In this document: positions 15,887 to 23,291 of the stretch, one piece after another | How the letters are laid out: the number at the start of each line of letters is the position of its first letter | How positions within the stretch are numbered: position 1 is the stretch's first letter | Assembly: GCA_039029355.1 (NCBI GenBank) | Contig: JBCCGI010000107.1 | Coordinates: forward strand, 1 to 23,291 | Origin: JBCCGI01 sp039029355 | GTDB lineage: Bacteria; Planctomycetota; UBA1135; GCA-002686595 | DNA: 23,291 nucleotides | Direction of reading: 5' to 3' | Program-made: the position numbers and the translations under genes | Notes under the pieces: generated by a model | Told to the model about the DNA's origin: nothing | Database searches by the model: none | Seen by the model: only the letters and a program-made list of their open reading frames with translations

Positions 15887-16818
15887 AAGGCGAAGGCGCG
15901 GAAGTCGGCTTCGAGCGCCGCCACGTCCTCGTTGAAGAGCGCGTGGAGCGGATGCGACGAGGCGTCCTGGCCGCGCACCAGCATCGTGAGGTAGTCCTCG
16001 AACGGAGCGCTCAGCAGCACCCCGTTGTCGACCACCGTGCGCGAGTCCTCGCGGTAGATGCGCAGGTAGGTGAAGAGCATCGACAGCTCGACCAGGCGGT
16101 TGTGGAAGCGGTCGCGGTAGCTCTCGACGGGCGTGGAGAGCAGGTCGCGGAGCGGGATCCAGTCGTTGGGGAACTCGCTCGCGCGGAGGCGCAGCACCTC
16201 GGAGCGCAGGTAGGCGTAGTCCGCCGAGCTGGCGAAGTAGCAGGCGAGGCCTTCCTCGACCCAGTCCGGCGGGTTCGCGTCCGGGAAGGCCGCGGCGCGG
16301 AACTGGCGGAACGCGCCGTGCGTCACCCACATCGCGCGCAGCGGCCGGTTGCTGGTGAAGTAGGACGCCACCACGCTGTCCGGATGATCCGGGGCGTAGA
16401 AGCCCCCGATGAAGGACGAGTGCTCGGCGCCGTACTGGTCGCCGAAGACGTTGTACTCGGTCAGCGTGGGGAAGATCAGGATCTGGAAGCGGCTCGGGGG
16501 CTCGAACGAGGTGTCGAGCAAGGACTGGAACTGGGCGAAGCGCTCCTCGAGGTGCCGGGCGATCTCCATCCCGAACGCGTAGCTGTGGTTGGTGACGACC
16601 TCGTAGTGGGCCGTGCGGACGCGCCACGGGTCGCTCCAGGAGGAGTGGTCCTCCCAAAGCTGGATCGAGCGCTCGAGCTCGGCCTCGGCGCTGCCGATCG
16701 CGCGGTCGGCGAGGCCGGTGATGACCGCGTCGTCAGCCGGGCGCGCGGCTCCGCCGGGGAGCGCGACCAGGAGCGACAGAAGCGGGGCTCCTAGAGCCAA
16801 GCGAGGGGACCAGCTCAC
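15883..16818 (-). CDS. exported metallopeptidase-like protein with degenerate HExxH (DUF1570/MA-like)
   Basis: A 311-residue protein. GTG 16818 gives a signal peptide of about 25 residues (core LALGAPLLSLLVALPGG). The middle resembles DUF1570/peptidase-MA-like proteins: HYEVVTNHSYAFGMEIARHLE, FQILIFPTLTEYNVFG, then the active-site region and WVEEGLACYFAS. Where the family has HExxH this protein has THGAFRQF: His167 is kept, but Glu and the second His are Gly168 and Arg171. The downstream Glu (188/189) is kept. Catalysis is therefore doubtful, and it may be a binding pseudo-enzyme. The family match rests on pattern memory and is moderate. Its stop overlaps the kinase stop tail to tail in CTAG (15883-15886), so it is on a separate transcript. 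Confidence 0.7.
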   Translation of the reverse strand: MSWSPRLALGAPLLSLLVALPGGAARPADDAVITGLADRAIGSAEAELERSIQLWEDHSSWSDPWRVRTAHYEVVTNHSYAFGMEIARHLEERFAQFQSLLDTSFEPPSRFQILIFPTLTEYNVFGDQYGAEHSSFIGGFYAPDHPDSVVASYFTSNRPLRAMWVTHGAFRQFRAAAFPDANPPDWVEEGLACYFASSADYAYLRSEVLRLRASEFPNDWIPLRDLLSTPVESYRDRFHNRLVELSMLFTYLRIYREDSRTVVDNGVLLSAPFEDYLTMLVRGQDASSHPLHALFNEDVAALEADFRAFAF

Positions 16819-17201
16819 GGCCGGAGGATACGGGCTCGACCGGGAAGGATCTCGGGATCTTCGCGAGGATTCGCGCCCGCCCGCCCACGCGCCGCCGGCG
16901 GGGCTGCGGACGCTTCCATGCACCGTGCTTACGCCCGCGGCCGGGGACCGGCGATTGCGGGCTTGACGGAGCGGCCCGTTGCGGGACAAGCTGACCCCGT
17001 GATTCGTTCGATCGTCCCTCACCGCGATCTGCCCGCCGTCGTCGCCGACGCGGGGCACACGTGACTTCGCCGCCTTTCCCGGGCGGCGTGTCCGATCGGG
17101 TGAGCGAGCACGACGTTCCTCGCATCCCCTTTCCCGCCGAGACCTTCGCCGCCCGTCGCACGTGGTGTCGAAGCGTTTCGAGAGGCTGAAAGAGGATTCA
17201 G
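16819..17201. other. 383-nt intergenic region upstream of the molybdoenzyme operon
   Basis: This gap separates the divergent exported protein (-) and the Fe-S subunit (+), so it must carry promoters for both. TTGACG at 16963-16968 could be a -35 element, but no convincing -10 follows at 16-18 nt. A 21-codon frame at 16999-17064 (GTG start) has no support as a gene. AGAGG at 17191-17195 is the ribosome site of the next gene. I see no repeat, RNA gene or clear operator. Confidence 0.5.
17191..17195 (+). promoter_or_regulatory. ribosome binding site for the Fe-S subunit gene
   Basis: AGAGG ends 6 nt before ATG 17202 and fixes this start, which also retains the twin-arginine motif. Confidence 0.6.
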
Positions 17202-18071
17202 ATGGAGCAGAACAGCACCCCCGAGCCGGCGGCCGAAGGCACGCCGCCCAGTCGCCGCGACGTCCTTGGTGCCGCCCTGGGCGCCGCGGCCGCGGGAGCC
17301 GCCGATGAGCAAGCGCTCTTCCTTCCCGAGGAGCAGTGGCGCGACCGCATGCAGGCGCCGGACGACGGCAAGCGCTACGGCTGGGTGGTCGACACCCGCC
17401 GGTGCTTCGGCTGCCACGGCTGCGAGGTGTCGTGCAAGGCCGAGAACGACGTGCCGCTGGGCAAGTTCATCCGTCAGACGATCTACCACGACTACGAGAA
17501 GTCCACCGGCGGCCTGGCGCGGGTGATGGTGCCGATGGCGTGCCAGCACTGCGAGGACGCGCCGTGCATCAAGGCCTGCCCCTGCGGCGCGCTGCACAAG
17601 GGCGCCGGTGGGAGCGTGGTCGTCAACTACGACGTGTGCTCGGGCCACGCGGCCTGCCGCGACGCCTGCCCCTACGGCGCGATCTACATCGACCCGGTCG
17701 CGAACCAGGCGGTCAAGTGCCACAACTGCACGCACCGCGTCGACGTCGGCATGGAGCCCGCCTGCGTGTCGACCTGCCCGAGCGAAGCGCTCTACTTCGG
17801 CGACCTGAACGATCCCGAGTCGGCGGTCTCGAAGATGAAGGCGAAGCTGGAGGGCGAGGCCGAGCTCAAGCCGCTGCGCCCCGAGAAGGGGACGAACCCG
17901 CGCATGCTGTTCGCGGTCGACAAGGAGCGCCCGATGGAGGCCTGGGAGGGCAAGGTGCCGCGCGAGGGCGAGAGCTACGCCACCGATGCCTACAGCGTCT
18001 ACAGCTGGGGCGAAGAGGGCTGGGACGGGCCCTCCGACGACGATGCCGCGGACGAGGCGGAGGAGCGCTGA
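17202..18071 (+). CDS. four-cluster Fe-S electron-transfer subunit of a molybdoenzyme (DmsB/PsrB/NrfC-like)
   Basis: A 289-residue ferredoxin-like subunit. Cluster I motif: C-x2-C-x2-C-x3-C at Cys68-78. Cluster II: CQHCEDAPCIKACP. Cluster III: CSGHAACRDACP, with His149 where the second Cys is expected (Cys146, Cys152 and Cys156 remain). Cluster IV: CHNC followed by CVSTCP. In NarH-type subunits the same position is Trp and the cluster is 3Fe-4S, so a 3Fe-4S or His-bound cluster is likely here (inference). The N-terminus has SRRDVLG followed by a short Ala/Gly-rich stretch, resembling a Tat signal but weakly hydrophobic; export may instead rely on the catalytic partner. The C-terminal ~60 residues are acidic and unassigned. 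The stop overlaps the next start by 1 nt (TGATG). Confidence 0.9.
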   Translation: MEQNSTPEPAAEGTPPSRRDVLGAALGAAAAGAADEQALFLPEEQWRDRMQAPDDGKRYGWVVDTRRCFGCHGCEVSCKAENDVPLGKFIRQTIYHDYEKSTGGLARVMVPMACQHCEDAPCIKACPCGALHKGAGGSVVVNYDVCSGHAACRDACPYGAIYIDPVANQAVKCHNCTHRVDVGMEPACVSTCPSEALYFGDLNDPESAVSKMKAKLEGEAELKPLRPEKGTNPRMLFAVDKERPMEAWEGKVPREGESYATDAYSVYSWGEEGWDGPSDDDAADEAEER

Positions 18072-20860
18072 TGCCCGCCGAACGCAACGAGCTGCAGCGG
18101 CGCGCGTTCCTGCGCCTGGGCGGGCTCCTCGCGGCGGGCGCCGCCGCCGGCTGCCGCGCGAACCAGAGCGCGCCCGACGAGAGGGGCGACATCCGCGGGC
18201 GCTCCGCGACCGCCGAAGAGAGCGCCGAGGTTTGGAAGCGCGGCGCCGGCAAGCCCTACGAGGTCGGCACCACGCGGGCGCCCGGCGTGTGCGAGCTCCC
18301 CGGGCCGTATCGGAAGACGCGCTTCCCCGACCCTGACAAGTACCGCGACACCAAGCAGGTGCCGGGCATGTGCCAGCTGTGCTCGACGGTCTGCGGGATT
18401 ATCGGGCACGTCAAGGACGGCCGCATCATCAAGGTCGAGGGCAACCCGAAGGACCCGAACTCGCGCGGTCGCCTCTGCGCGCGCGGGCAGGCGGCTCTGA
18501 ACCACCAGTACCACCCCGAGCGGCTGCTCTATCCGCTGCGCCGCGTCGGCGCCCGCGGCGAGGGCAAATGGCGGCGCATCACCTGGGAGGAGGCCTACGC
18601 CGAGCTGGCCGAGCGCCTCCGCGCCTGCCGCGCGAGCGACCCGGGCGAGTTCGCCTTCCACCAGGGGCGGAGTCGTTCGAAGGACGTCGTTGCGTCGTTC
18701 CTCAACTCGTTTGGCACCGGGACGCACCTGAACCACCGCGGCCTCTGCTCGGCGGCGCGCCGGGCGGCGAACCTGACGTACCTCTTCGAGTCCGACTGGG
18801 ACCTCGGCAACTACGAGAACGCGAAGTACATCCTGAACTTCGGCTCGAACATGTTCGAGGCCCACCAGGGCCACGTGGCCGGCGCCCAGCGGGTGCAGAA
18901 GGGCCGCTTCGAGAACGGCGCCAAGCTCGTCACCTTCGACGTGCGCATGTCGAACACCGCCGGAAACTCCGACGAGTTCTTCCTGCCGGCTCCGGGCACC
19001 GATGGCGCGGTCGCGCTGGCGATGGCGCACACGATCATCGCCGACGACCTGGTCGACCGCGACTTCTTCGACCGCTGGGCCAACTGCTCGATCGAGGAGC
19101 TCCGGACTCAGCTCGCCGCCTACACGCCGGAGTGGGCCGAGGAGGTCAGCACCGTTCCCGCCGCCGATATCCGGCGCATCGCGCGCGAGTTCGCGGCCGC
19201 CGCGCCGCGCGCGACGACGATGTGCAACCGCGGCTCGTCGGCGCACGTCAACGGCTACTACAACGACCGCGCCATCGGCCTGCTCAACGTGCTCGTGGGC
19301 AGCGTCGGCAAGGTCGGCGGCTGGTGCTGGATGTGGACCGGCGGGTACGACTCGAAGCGCTTCCCGCCCCCGCACAAGCCCCCGAAGACCAAGGCCACGT
19401 CGCCGCTGTCCGATCCCCCGGAGTTCGTGCTGGCGAACACCTGGAACACCATGAAGGTGGGGGAGATCGTCTACTGGTACCTCGCCCAGGAGCGCGCACG
19501 GATCCAGGTCTACATGACGTACAACCTGGACTCGCCGCTCACGTGGCCCGAGATGGACGTTACGCGCAACGTCCTGCTCGACGAGGACAAGATCGGGTTC
19601 CACGTCTGCGTCAACCCGTTCTTCAACGAGACCGCGTCCTTCGCCGACCTCGTGTTGCCGTGGACGACGTACATGGAGCGCTTCGAGTGCGACGCCCGCG
19701 GCGCGTACAACCTGAAGCCGTACCTCGGCGTGCGCCTGCCGATGACCGAGCCGCTGGGCGAGGCCAAGGACATGCGCGAGATCCTGCCGGAGCTCGCGCG
19801 CCGTATCGGCGGCGGGATGGAGGAGTACTTCCCCGCCGAGCTGGACAACCGGGGCTACGTCGAGGAGTGGACCAAGAACGTCCCGTTCGACGCCGACAAG
19901 TACGGCTCGCCGATGGAGATGCTCGCTGCGGAGGGCGCCTTTGAGGACCCGGACGAGGAGCCCTACTTCGAGCCATATCTGCGCCCGCTGACCCCGGAGC
20001 AGCTCGAAGGCGCCGAGGTCGACGACGCGACCGGCATCGTCACCAAGGACGGCCGCGGCATCGGCATCCTGCAGGACGGGCGCGCGGTGCGCGGCTTCCG
20101 CACGCCGAGCCGTAAGCTCGAGGTCTACTCGGAGTTCGTCGTCCGCACGGCGCGCAACGAGGACACCTCGGACCTGACGCGCATCGCCAACTCGAAGGGC
20201 AAGAACCGCGCCGCGCACCACCGCGGGCACGAGTACGAGCTCAGCCCGTGGCCGATCTACATGGAGATCCCCGAGCACCAGGGCCTCGACGAGGACCAGC
20301 TGGTGATGACGTCCTTCAAGTGGAATGTCCACAACCACGGGCGCACGGCGAACCTCAAGTGGTGCTCTGAGATCGTCCACTCCAACCCCGCCTGGCTCCA
20401 CCCGGACACCGCGCGCCGCTTCGGCCTGCGCTCCGGGGACTGGATCGAGATCACCGGCTACCGCTCGAAGTTGGTCGACGATGCGATGCCGGGTCTAGGG
20501 CTCGGCACCGGGCCGGTGTCGACGCTCCAGCTGCCGATCGTCGTCACGCGCGGGGTGCACCCCCGCGCGATCGCGATCTCGAACTCGCTGGGGCACTCCC
20601 AGTACACGCAGGTCGCGCGCGCCGAGCGCCGCTCGTCGACCGGCGACGAGGCCGCGGGGATGGACCGCGCCGGGCTGCGGGACGCGGACTGGGAGCGCAA
20701 CATGTGGTGGGAGGACACCTCGGGCGACGATCGCTCCAAGTGGCGCCGCAACACCGGGCCGGGCTGGGCGCAGAACCACGTGCTGCCGATCGCGCCCGAC
20801 TTCATCTCCGGCCAGCAGGCCTTCAACGACACCGTCGTACGGGTCCGGAGGCTGGCGTGA
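18071..20860 (+). CDS. molybdopterin-dependent oxidoreductase catalytic subunit (PsrA/PhsA/TtrA-like, DMSO reductase superfamily)
   Basis: A 929-residue catalytic subunit. The N-terminus has a Tat motif QRRAFLRLGG and a lipobox ending AAGC (Cys28), suggesting a Tat-exported lipoprotein. A 4Fe-4S site follows: Cys101-x2-Cys104-x3-Cys108-x27-Cys136 (CQLCSTVC, RLCARG). Cys226 in NHRGLCSAARR is the likely molybdenum ligand. The middle carries molybdopterin-binding blocks (NFGSNMFEAHQGH, FDVRMSN), and the C-terminal domain (about 760-929) is the dinucleotide-binding barrel. The enzyme would reduce or oxidise a small inorganic or organic substrate (sulfur, arsenic, N- or S-oxide types are all possible) outside the membrane. 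I could not assign the substrate. It is coupled to the Fe-S subunit upstream and the chaperone downstream; no NrfD-type anchor is present. Confidence 0.9.
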   Translation: MPAERNELQRRAFLRLGGLLAAGAAAGCRANQSAPDERGDIRGRSATAEESAEVWKRGAGKPYEVGTTRAPGVCELPGPYRKTRFPDPDKYRDTKQVPGMCQLCSTVCGIIGHVKDGRIIKVEGNPKDPNSRGRLCARGQAALNHQYHPERLLYPLRRVGARGEGKWRRITWEEAYAELAERLRACRASDPGEFAFHQGRSRSKDVVASFLNSFGTGTHLNHRGLCSAARRAANLTYLFESDWDLGNYENAKYILNFGSNMFEAHQGHVAGAQRVQKGRFENGAKLVTFDVRMSNTAGNSDEFFLPAPGTDGAVALAMAHTIIADDLVDRDFFDRWANCSIEELRTQLAAYTPEWAEEVSTVPAADIRRIAREFAAAAPRATTMCNRGSSAHVNGYYNDRAIGLLNVLVGSVGKVGGWCWMWTGGYDSKRFPPPHKPPKTKATSPLSDPPEFVLANTWNTMKVGEIVYWYLAQERARIQVYMTYNLDSPLTWPEMDVTRNVLLDEDKIGFHVCVNPFFNETASFADLVLPWTTYMERFECDARGAYNLKPYLGVRLPMTEPLGEAKDMREILPELARRIGGGMEEYFPAELDNRGYVEEWTKNVPFDADKYGSPMEMLAAEGAFEDPDEEPYFEPYLRPLTPEQLEGAEVDDATGIVTKDGRGIGILQDGRAVRGFRTPSRKLEVYSEFVVRTARNEDTSDLTRIANSKGKNRAAHHRGHEYELSPWPIYMEIPEHQGLDEDQLVMTSFKWNVHNHGRTANLKWCSEIVHSNPAWLHPDTARRFGLRSGDWIEITGYRSKLVDDAMPGLGLGTGPVSTLQLPIVVTRGVHPRAIAISNSLGHSQYTQVARAERRSSTGDEAAGMDRAGLRDADWERNMWWEDTSGDDRSKWRRNTGPGWAQNHVLPIAPDFISGQQAFNDTVVRVRRLA

Positions 20861-21393
20861 CCCCATCCGTCGAGCTGGCGGCGGTGGCGCGGCTCTTCGG
20901 GCGGCTGCTGCTGCACGAGCTCGACGAGGAGGGCCGCGCGGCCCTCCTCGAGCCCGAGGTGTCGGAGGCGCTGATCGCGCTGGGTCTCGAGCTGGACGAG
21001 CTCGCGCCGGGCTGCGATCTCGACCAGCTCGCCGCGGTCTACCTGGAGGCCTTCCTGCAGCCGCGCGAGGGCGGTCCGCTGGTCCACTCCCTGTGGACCG
21101 GGGGCGCCTACGAGGGGGAGCCGGCGGTGGCGGTGCGCCGGCTGGCCGCGGCCGCGGGCGTCGAGCTGGACCGCGCCGCCGCGCGCGGCGCGCCTCCCGA
21201 TCACCTCGGCTGCCTGCTCTTCCTGTGGGCGGCAACCTGCGAGGAGGCGCCCGAGGTCGCGGCCCGCATCGAGGCCGACCACCTGGGCTGGGCCTTCGCG
21301 CCGCTCGCGCGAACCGGCGCGGGCAAGGGCTTCTACCCGAGCCTCGCCCGCGCCGTGGCCGCGTTCCTCCGCGAGCTCGGCGCCCGCGCCTGA
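20857..21393 (+). CDS. TorD/DmsD-like molybdoenzyme maturation chaperone
   Basis: A 178-residue, all-helical protein with the TorD-family look: a middle block YLEAFLQPREGGPLVHSLW, then PPDHLGCLLFLWA and a late FAPLARTGAGKGFYPSLARAV. Such chaperones bind the Tat signal of the catalytic subunit and hold it for cofactor insertion before export, which fits the RR signal on the gene just upstream. It starts at GTG 20857, overlapping the catalytic gene's stop by 4 nt (GTGA), so expression is coupled. It ends 10 nt from the stop of the convergent M56 gene. Confidence 0.82.
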   Translation: MTPSVELAAVARLFGRLLLHELDEEGRAALLEPEVSEALIALGLELDELAPGCDLDQLAAVYLEAFLQPREGGPLVHSLWTGGAYEGEPAVAVRRLAAAAGVELDRAAARGAPPDHLGCLLFLWAATCEEAPEVAARIEADHLGWAFAPLARTGAGKGFYPSLARAVAAFLRELGARA

Positions 21394-21403
21394 GGCACGC
21401 GGC

Positions 21404-23291
21404 CTACTTCGGCGGGCGCGGGTAGCCCGGGACGTGCCCGGAGTCGTCGCGCAGCATGCGCCAGGCGAGCTCGGCGGTGCCGAGCGCGTCGACGCCCACC
21501 ACCCGGAAGGCGGCCCAGTAGTCGAAGCGCGAGTCCTTCGAGTGGACCACGTACGTGTGTCCGAGCTGCATCGGCGCGTCGGGGGCGAGCGCGTACTTGC
21601 CCAGGCGGCGCGCGTTCTTCGATACGCGCGACAGGTCGACCGGGCCCAGGTCCGCGATGCCGCCCACGTCGTCGGTCACGATGCGGACGCGGAAGGTCGG
21701 GCGGTTGTTGTAGCCGCGCAGCTCGAGGTCCCAGCTGTTGTTCACGAGCCGCGCGTCGTCGCGCGTCCCGTAGCGGAAGTTGAAGGTGGCGGCGACGAAG
21801 TTGTTCCGCTCGTGCGTGCGAGGCAGGAGGCGGACGCGCGGGAGCTTGCGCTCGGCGCGTGAGAGCTCGGGCGGCTGCGGACGCTCGGGGAGAGCGCGGG
21901 CGCGTTCCTGCTCTTCCTGCTTGTCGGGCCGCGGCGCGCGCGCCTCGCGCTCGCGCTCGGGCGGCGACACCGCGGCGCGCTTGGGGGCGGGACGCATGGA
22001 CGCCTTCTTGCGCTCGCTCTTCGGCAGGGTGCCCGCCGGCTCCTTCGCGCGCGCCTTCTCGCCCGTGTCCGCGTCGCGGCGCGGCTTGGGAACCTCGACG
22101 ACCGTCCAGCCCACGCGCCCGATCCGCGCCTTGCCGCCGTGCTCGCGCTCGACGCGCTCGAGCGCCTCCTGCACGATCCGCTCGAGGTCGCCCGCTTCGA
22201 GGTCGGCGCAGGGGTGCTCCGCCAGGTCGCGCGCGGTCGGGAGCCCGGTCGCGCCCTTCTTCGCCTTCTTCAGCGCCTCGTCGAGCTGCTTGCGCGTCAG
22301 CCCCGGCGCGATGGCGCGCAGCTCCGCGTCGGTCGGCAGCCCGCCCACCCAGACCTCGGCGCGCTTGGGGGAGGGGGCGGGCGCGGCGGGCTTCTTCTTG
22401 CCCTCCGCCGGCTTGGCGTTGGCGCGCCTCGTGCTGCTGGCCTTGGCGCGGTCCGAGGACGCGGCCTTCTTGGTCTCGGCCTCCGGGGCCTTGCGCGTCG
22501 CCTCCGCGTCCCGGCTACGGTCGGCGGAGCGCCGTTGCTCGGCGGGCTGCGGCGCGCGCTCCGGGGCGCGCGGGACGAGCTCGACCGAGAGCGCGGGCAG
22601 GCTGGCGAAGGCGAGGAAGGCGGCGGTCGCGGCGATGCGCGGGCCGCGGCGGCCGGCGGGCTGTGAGGATCGGCGCATGGTTCCAAGGATGTGGTGAAGG
22701 CGAAGCTCCAGCCCGCTCGCCCCGCGGTGCAGGGCCAGGGCGGGAAGGAGCGCGGAGGCGGCCGGCCGGCGCGCGAGCGCGAGCAGGAAGGCCGCGTACG
22801 ACGAGGCGCGGGCACCGCGCGCGAGCACCGCGTCGTCGCAGGCCGCTTCGCGCAGCAGCGCCAGCCGCCGCTCGGCCATCCAGGCGAGCGGGTGGCACCA
22901 AAGAAGGTCGCGCGCGATGCCGGTCAGCCGGTGTACGAGGACGTCGTGCCGGCGGACGTGGGCGAGCTCGTGGAGCAGCGCGGCGCGCCGGCGATCGACG
23001 CTCCAGTCAAGCGCGCGCGCCGGCAGCAGCACGGCCGGACGCAGCGTGCCGAAGGTCCCCGGGGTCGACGCGTCCGGGTGCACCAGAAGTCGGACCGGGC
23101 GACGCAGTCCGAGCTCGTCGCCGATGGCCTCGGTCATCGCCTCCCAGACCGGGCTGTCCAGCTCGCGCGACCCGCGCGCGAGGGCGATCAGGGCGAGCTC
23201 CGAGCGCGCGCGGCGCAGGAAGAGCAGGAGCACGCCCAGCGCCCAGAGTCCCACGGCGGCGTGCCGCCAGCCGAGCGGCGTCGCGGCCGGC
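21404..23291 (-). CDS. M56/BlaR1-like membrane metalloprotease with long charged linker, 5' end outside the window
   Basis: About 628 residues are visible and the frame stays open to the window edge. GTG 23254 would begin in the middle of a membrane span (GLWALGVLLLFLRR), so the true start is probably further upstream. The zinc motif HELAHVRRHD is encoded at 22943-22972, with the downstream REAACDDAVLARG block supplying the third ligand. A later membrane span lies near AATAAFLAFASLPALSVEL. It is followed by a roughly 90-residue Lys/Ala/Pro/Arg-rich stretch, a small domain (GLPTDAELRAIAPGL...), a second charged stretch and a C-terminal ~120-residue beta-rich domain (NNFVAATFNFRYG... to VVGVDALGTAELAW). 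M56 proteins of BlaR1 type sense signals and cleave a repressor. No BlaI-type gene is visible, though it would be expected upstream. Confidence 0.82.
   Translation of the reverse strand, partial: PAATPLGWRHAAVGLWALGVLLLFLRRARSELALIALARGSRELDSPVWEAMTEAIGDELGLRRPVRLLVHPDASTPGTFGTLRPAVLLPARALDWSVDRRRAALLHELAHVRRHDVLVHRLTGIARDLLWCHPLAWMAERRLALLREAACDDAVLARGARASSYAAFLLALARRPAASALLPALALHRGASGLELRLHHILGTMRRSSQPAGRRGPRIAATAAFLAFASLPALSVELVPRAPERAPQPAEQRRSADRSRDAEATRKAPEAETKKAASSDRAKASSTRRANAKPAEGKKKPAAPAPSPKRAEVWVGGLPTDAELRAIAPGLTRKQLDEALKKAKKGATGLPTARDLAEHPCADLEAGDLERIVQEALERVEREHGGKARIGRVGWTVVEVPKPRRDADTGEKARAKEPAGTLPKSERKKASMRPAPKRAAVSPPEREREARAPRPDKQEEQERARALPERPQPPELSRAERKLPRVRLLPRTHERNNFVAATFNFRYGTRDDARLVNNSWDLELRGYNNRPTFRVRIVTDDVGGIADLGPVDLSRVSKNARRLGKYALAPDAPMQLGHTYVVHSKDSRFDYWAAFRVVGVDALGTAELAWRMLRDDSGHVPGYPRPPK

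Noticed and set aside
16963..16990. A sigma-70 promoter starting with TTGACG
   Set aside because: No acceptable -10 hexamer lies 16-18 nt downstream (best is GACAAG) and it is more than 200 nt from the gene.
16999..17064. A 21-codon GTG-start small ORF upstream of the molybdoenzyme operon
   Set aside because: No ribosome site, no recognisable product and common by chance.

Overview
The window is very GC-rich, densely packed bacterial DNA. An RND efflux pump with an outer-membrane factor and several signal-peptide or lipoprotein proteins point to a Gram-negative (diderm) organism. The mix of ECF sigma factor with zinc anti-sigma, a zinc-ribbon Hanks-type kinase with TPR repeats, a degenerate MA-like metallopeptidase and a long-tailed M56 protein resembles large genomes of Planctomycetota, Myxococcota or Acidobacteriota. 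I lean to high-GC Planctomycetota, but this is inference. I saw no tRNA, rRNA, insertion sequence or CRISPR array.

Layout. Positions 119-1477: nucleoside-deoxyribosyltransferase-like/TIR-like domain fused to TPRs, a plausible defence or signalling effector. 1494-2249 (-): sugar phosphate isomerase-like TIM barrel. 2343-3740: S33-type alpha/beta hydrolase. 3741-3860: a 21-bp tandem repeat whose units read as back-to-back hexapeptide mini-ORFs leading into a DcsG-like ATP-grasp ligase (3870-4742). 4852-5364: exported YHS-domain protein, then a strong hairpin. 5397-6834: operon of ECF sigma factor, zinc anti-sigma factor and Fe-S uracil-DNA glycosylase.

6918-6959 holds two operator-like palindromes just ahead of a four-gene efflux operon (6969-13433): TetR/CecR-type regulator, TolC-like lipoprotein, membrane-fusion adaptor and RND permease, joined by 4-nt ATGA overlaps. 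13556-15886: zinc-ribbon Ser/Thr kinase with one membrane span and a TPR tail. It converges on 15883-16818 (-), an exported protein that looks like a metallopeptidase with a lost HExxH motif. A 383-nt gap follows.

17202-21393 is a complex iron-sulfur molybdoenzyme operon in the order B (four-cluster Fe-S subunit), A (molybdopterin catalytic subunit with Tat signal and lipobox) and D (TorD-like chaperone), with no membrane-anchor gene. One Fe-S ligand in B is a His in place of Cys. The right end (21404-23291, -) is a 5'-truncated M56/BlaR1-like membrane metalloprotease with a long charged linker and an unknown C-terminal domain.

No single element is a proven new system. The best candidates for follow-up are the tandem mini-ORF repeat, the variant Fe-S subunit of the anchorless molybdoenzyme, the NDT-TPR protein and the sigma/anti-sigma/UDG operon.
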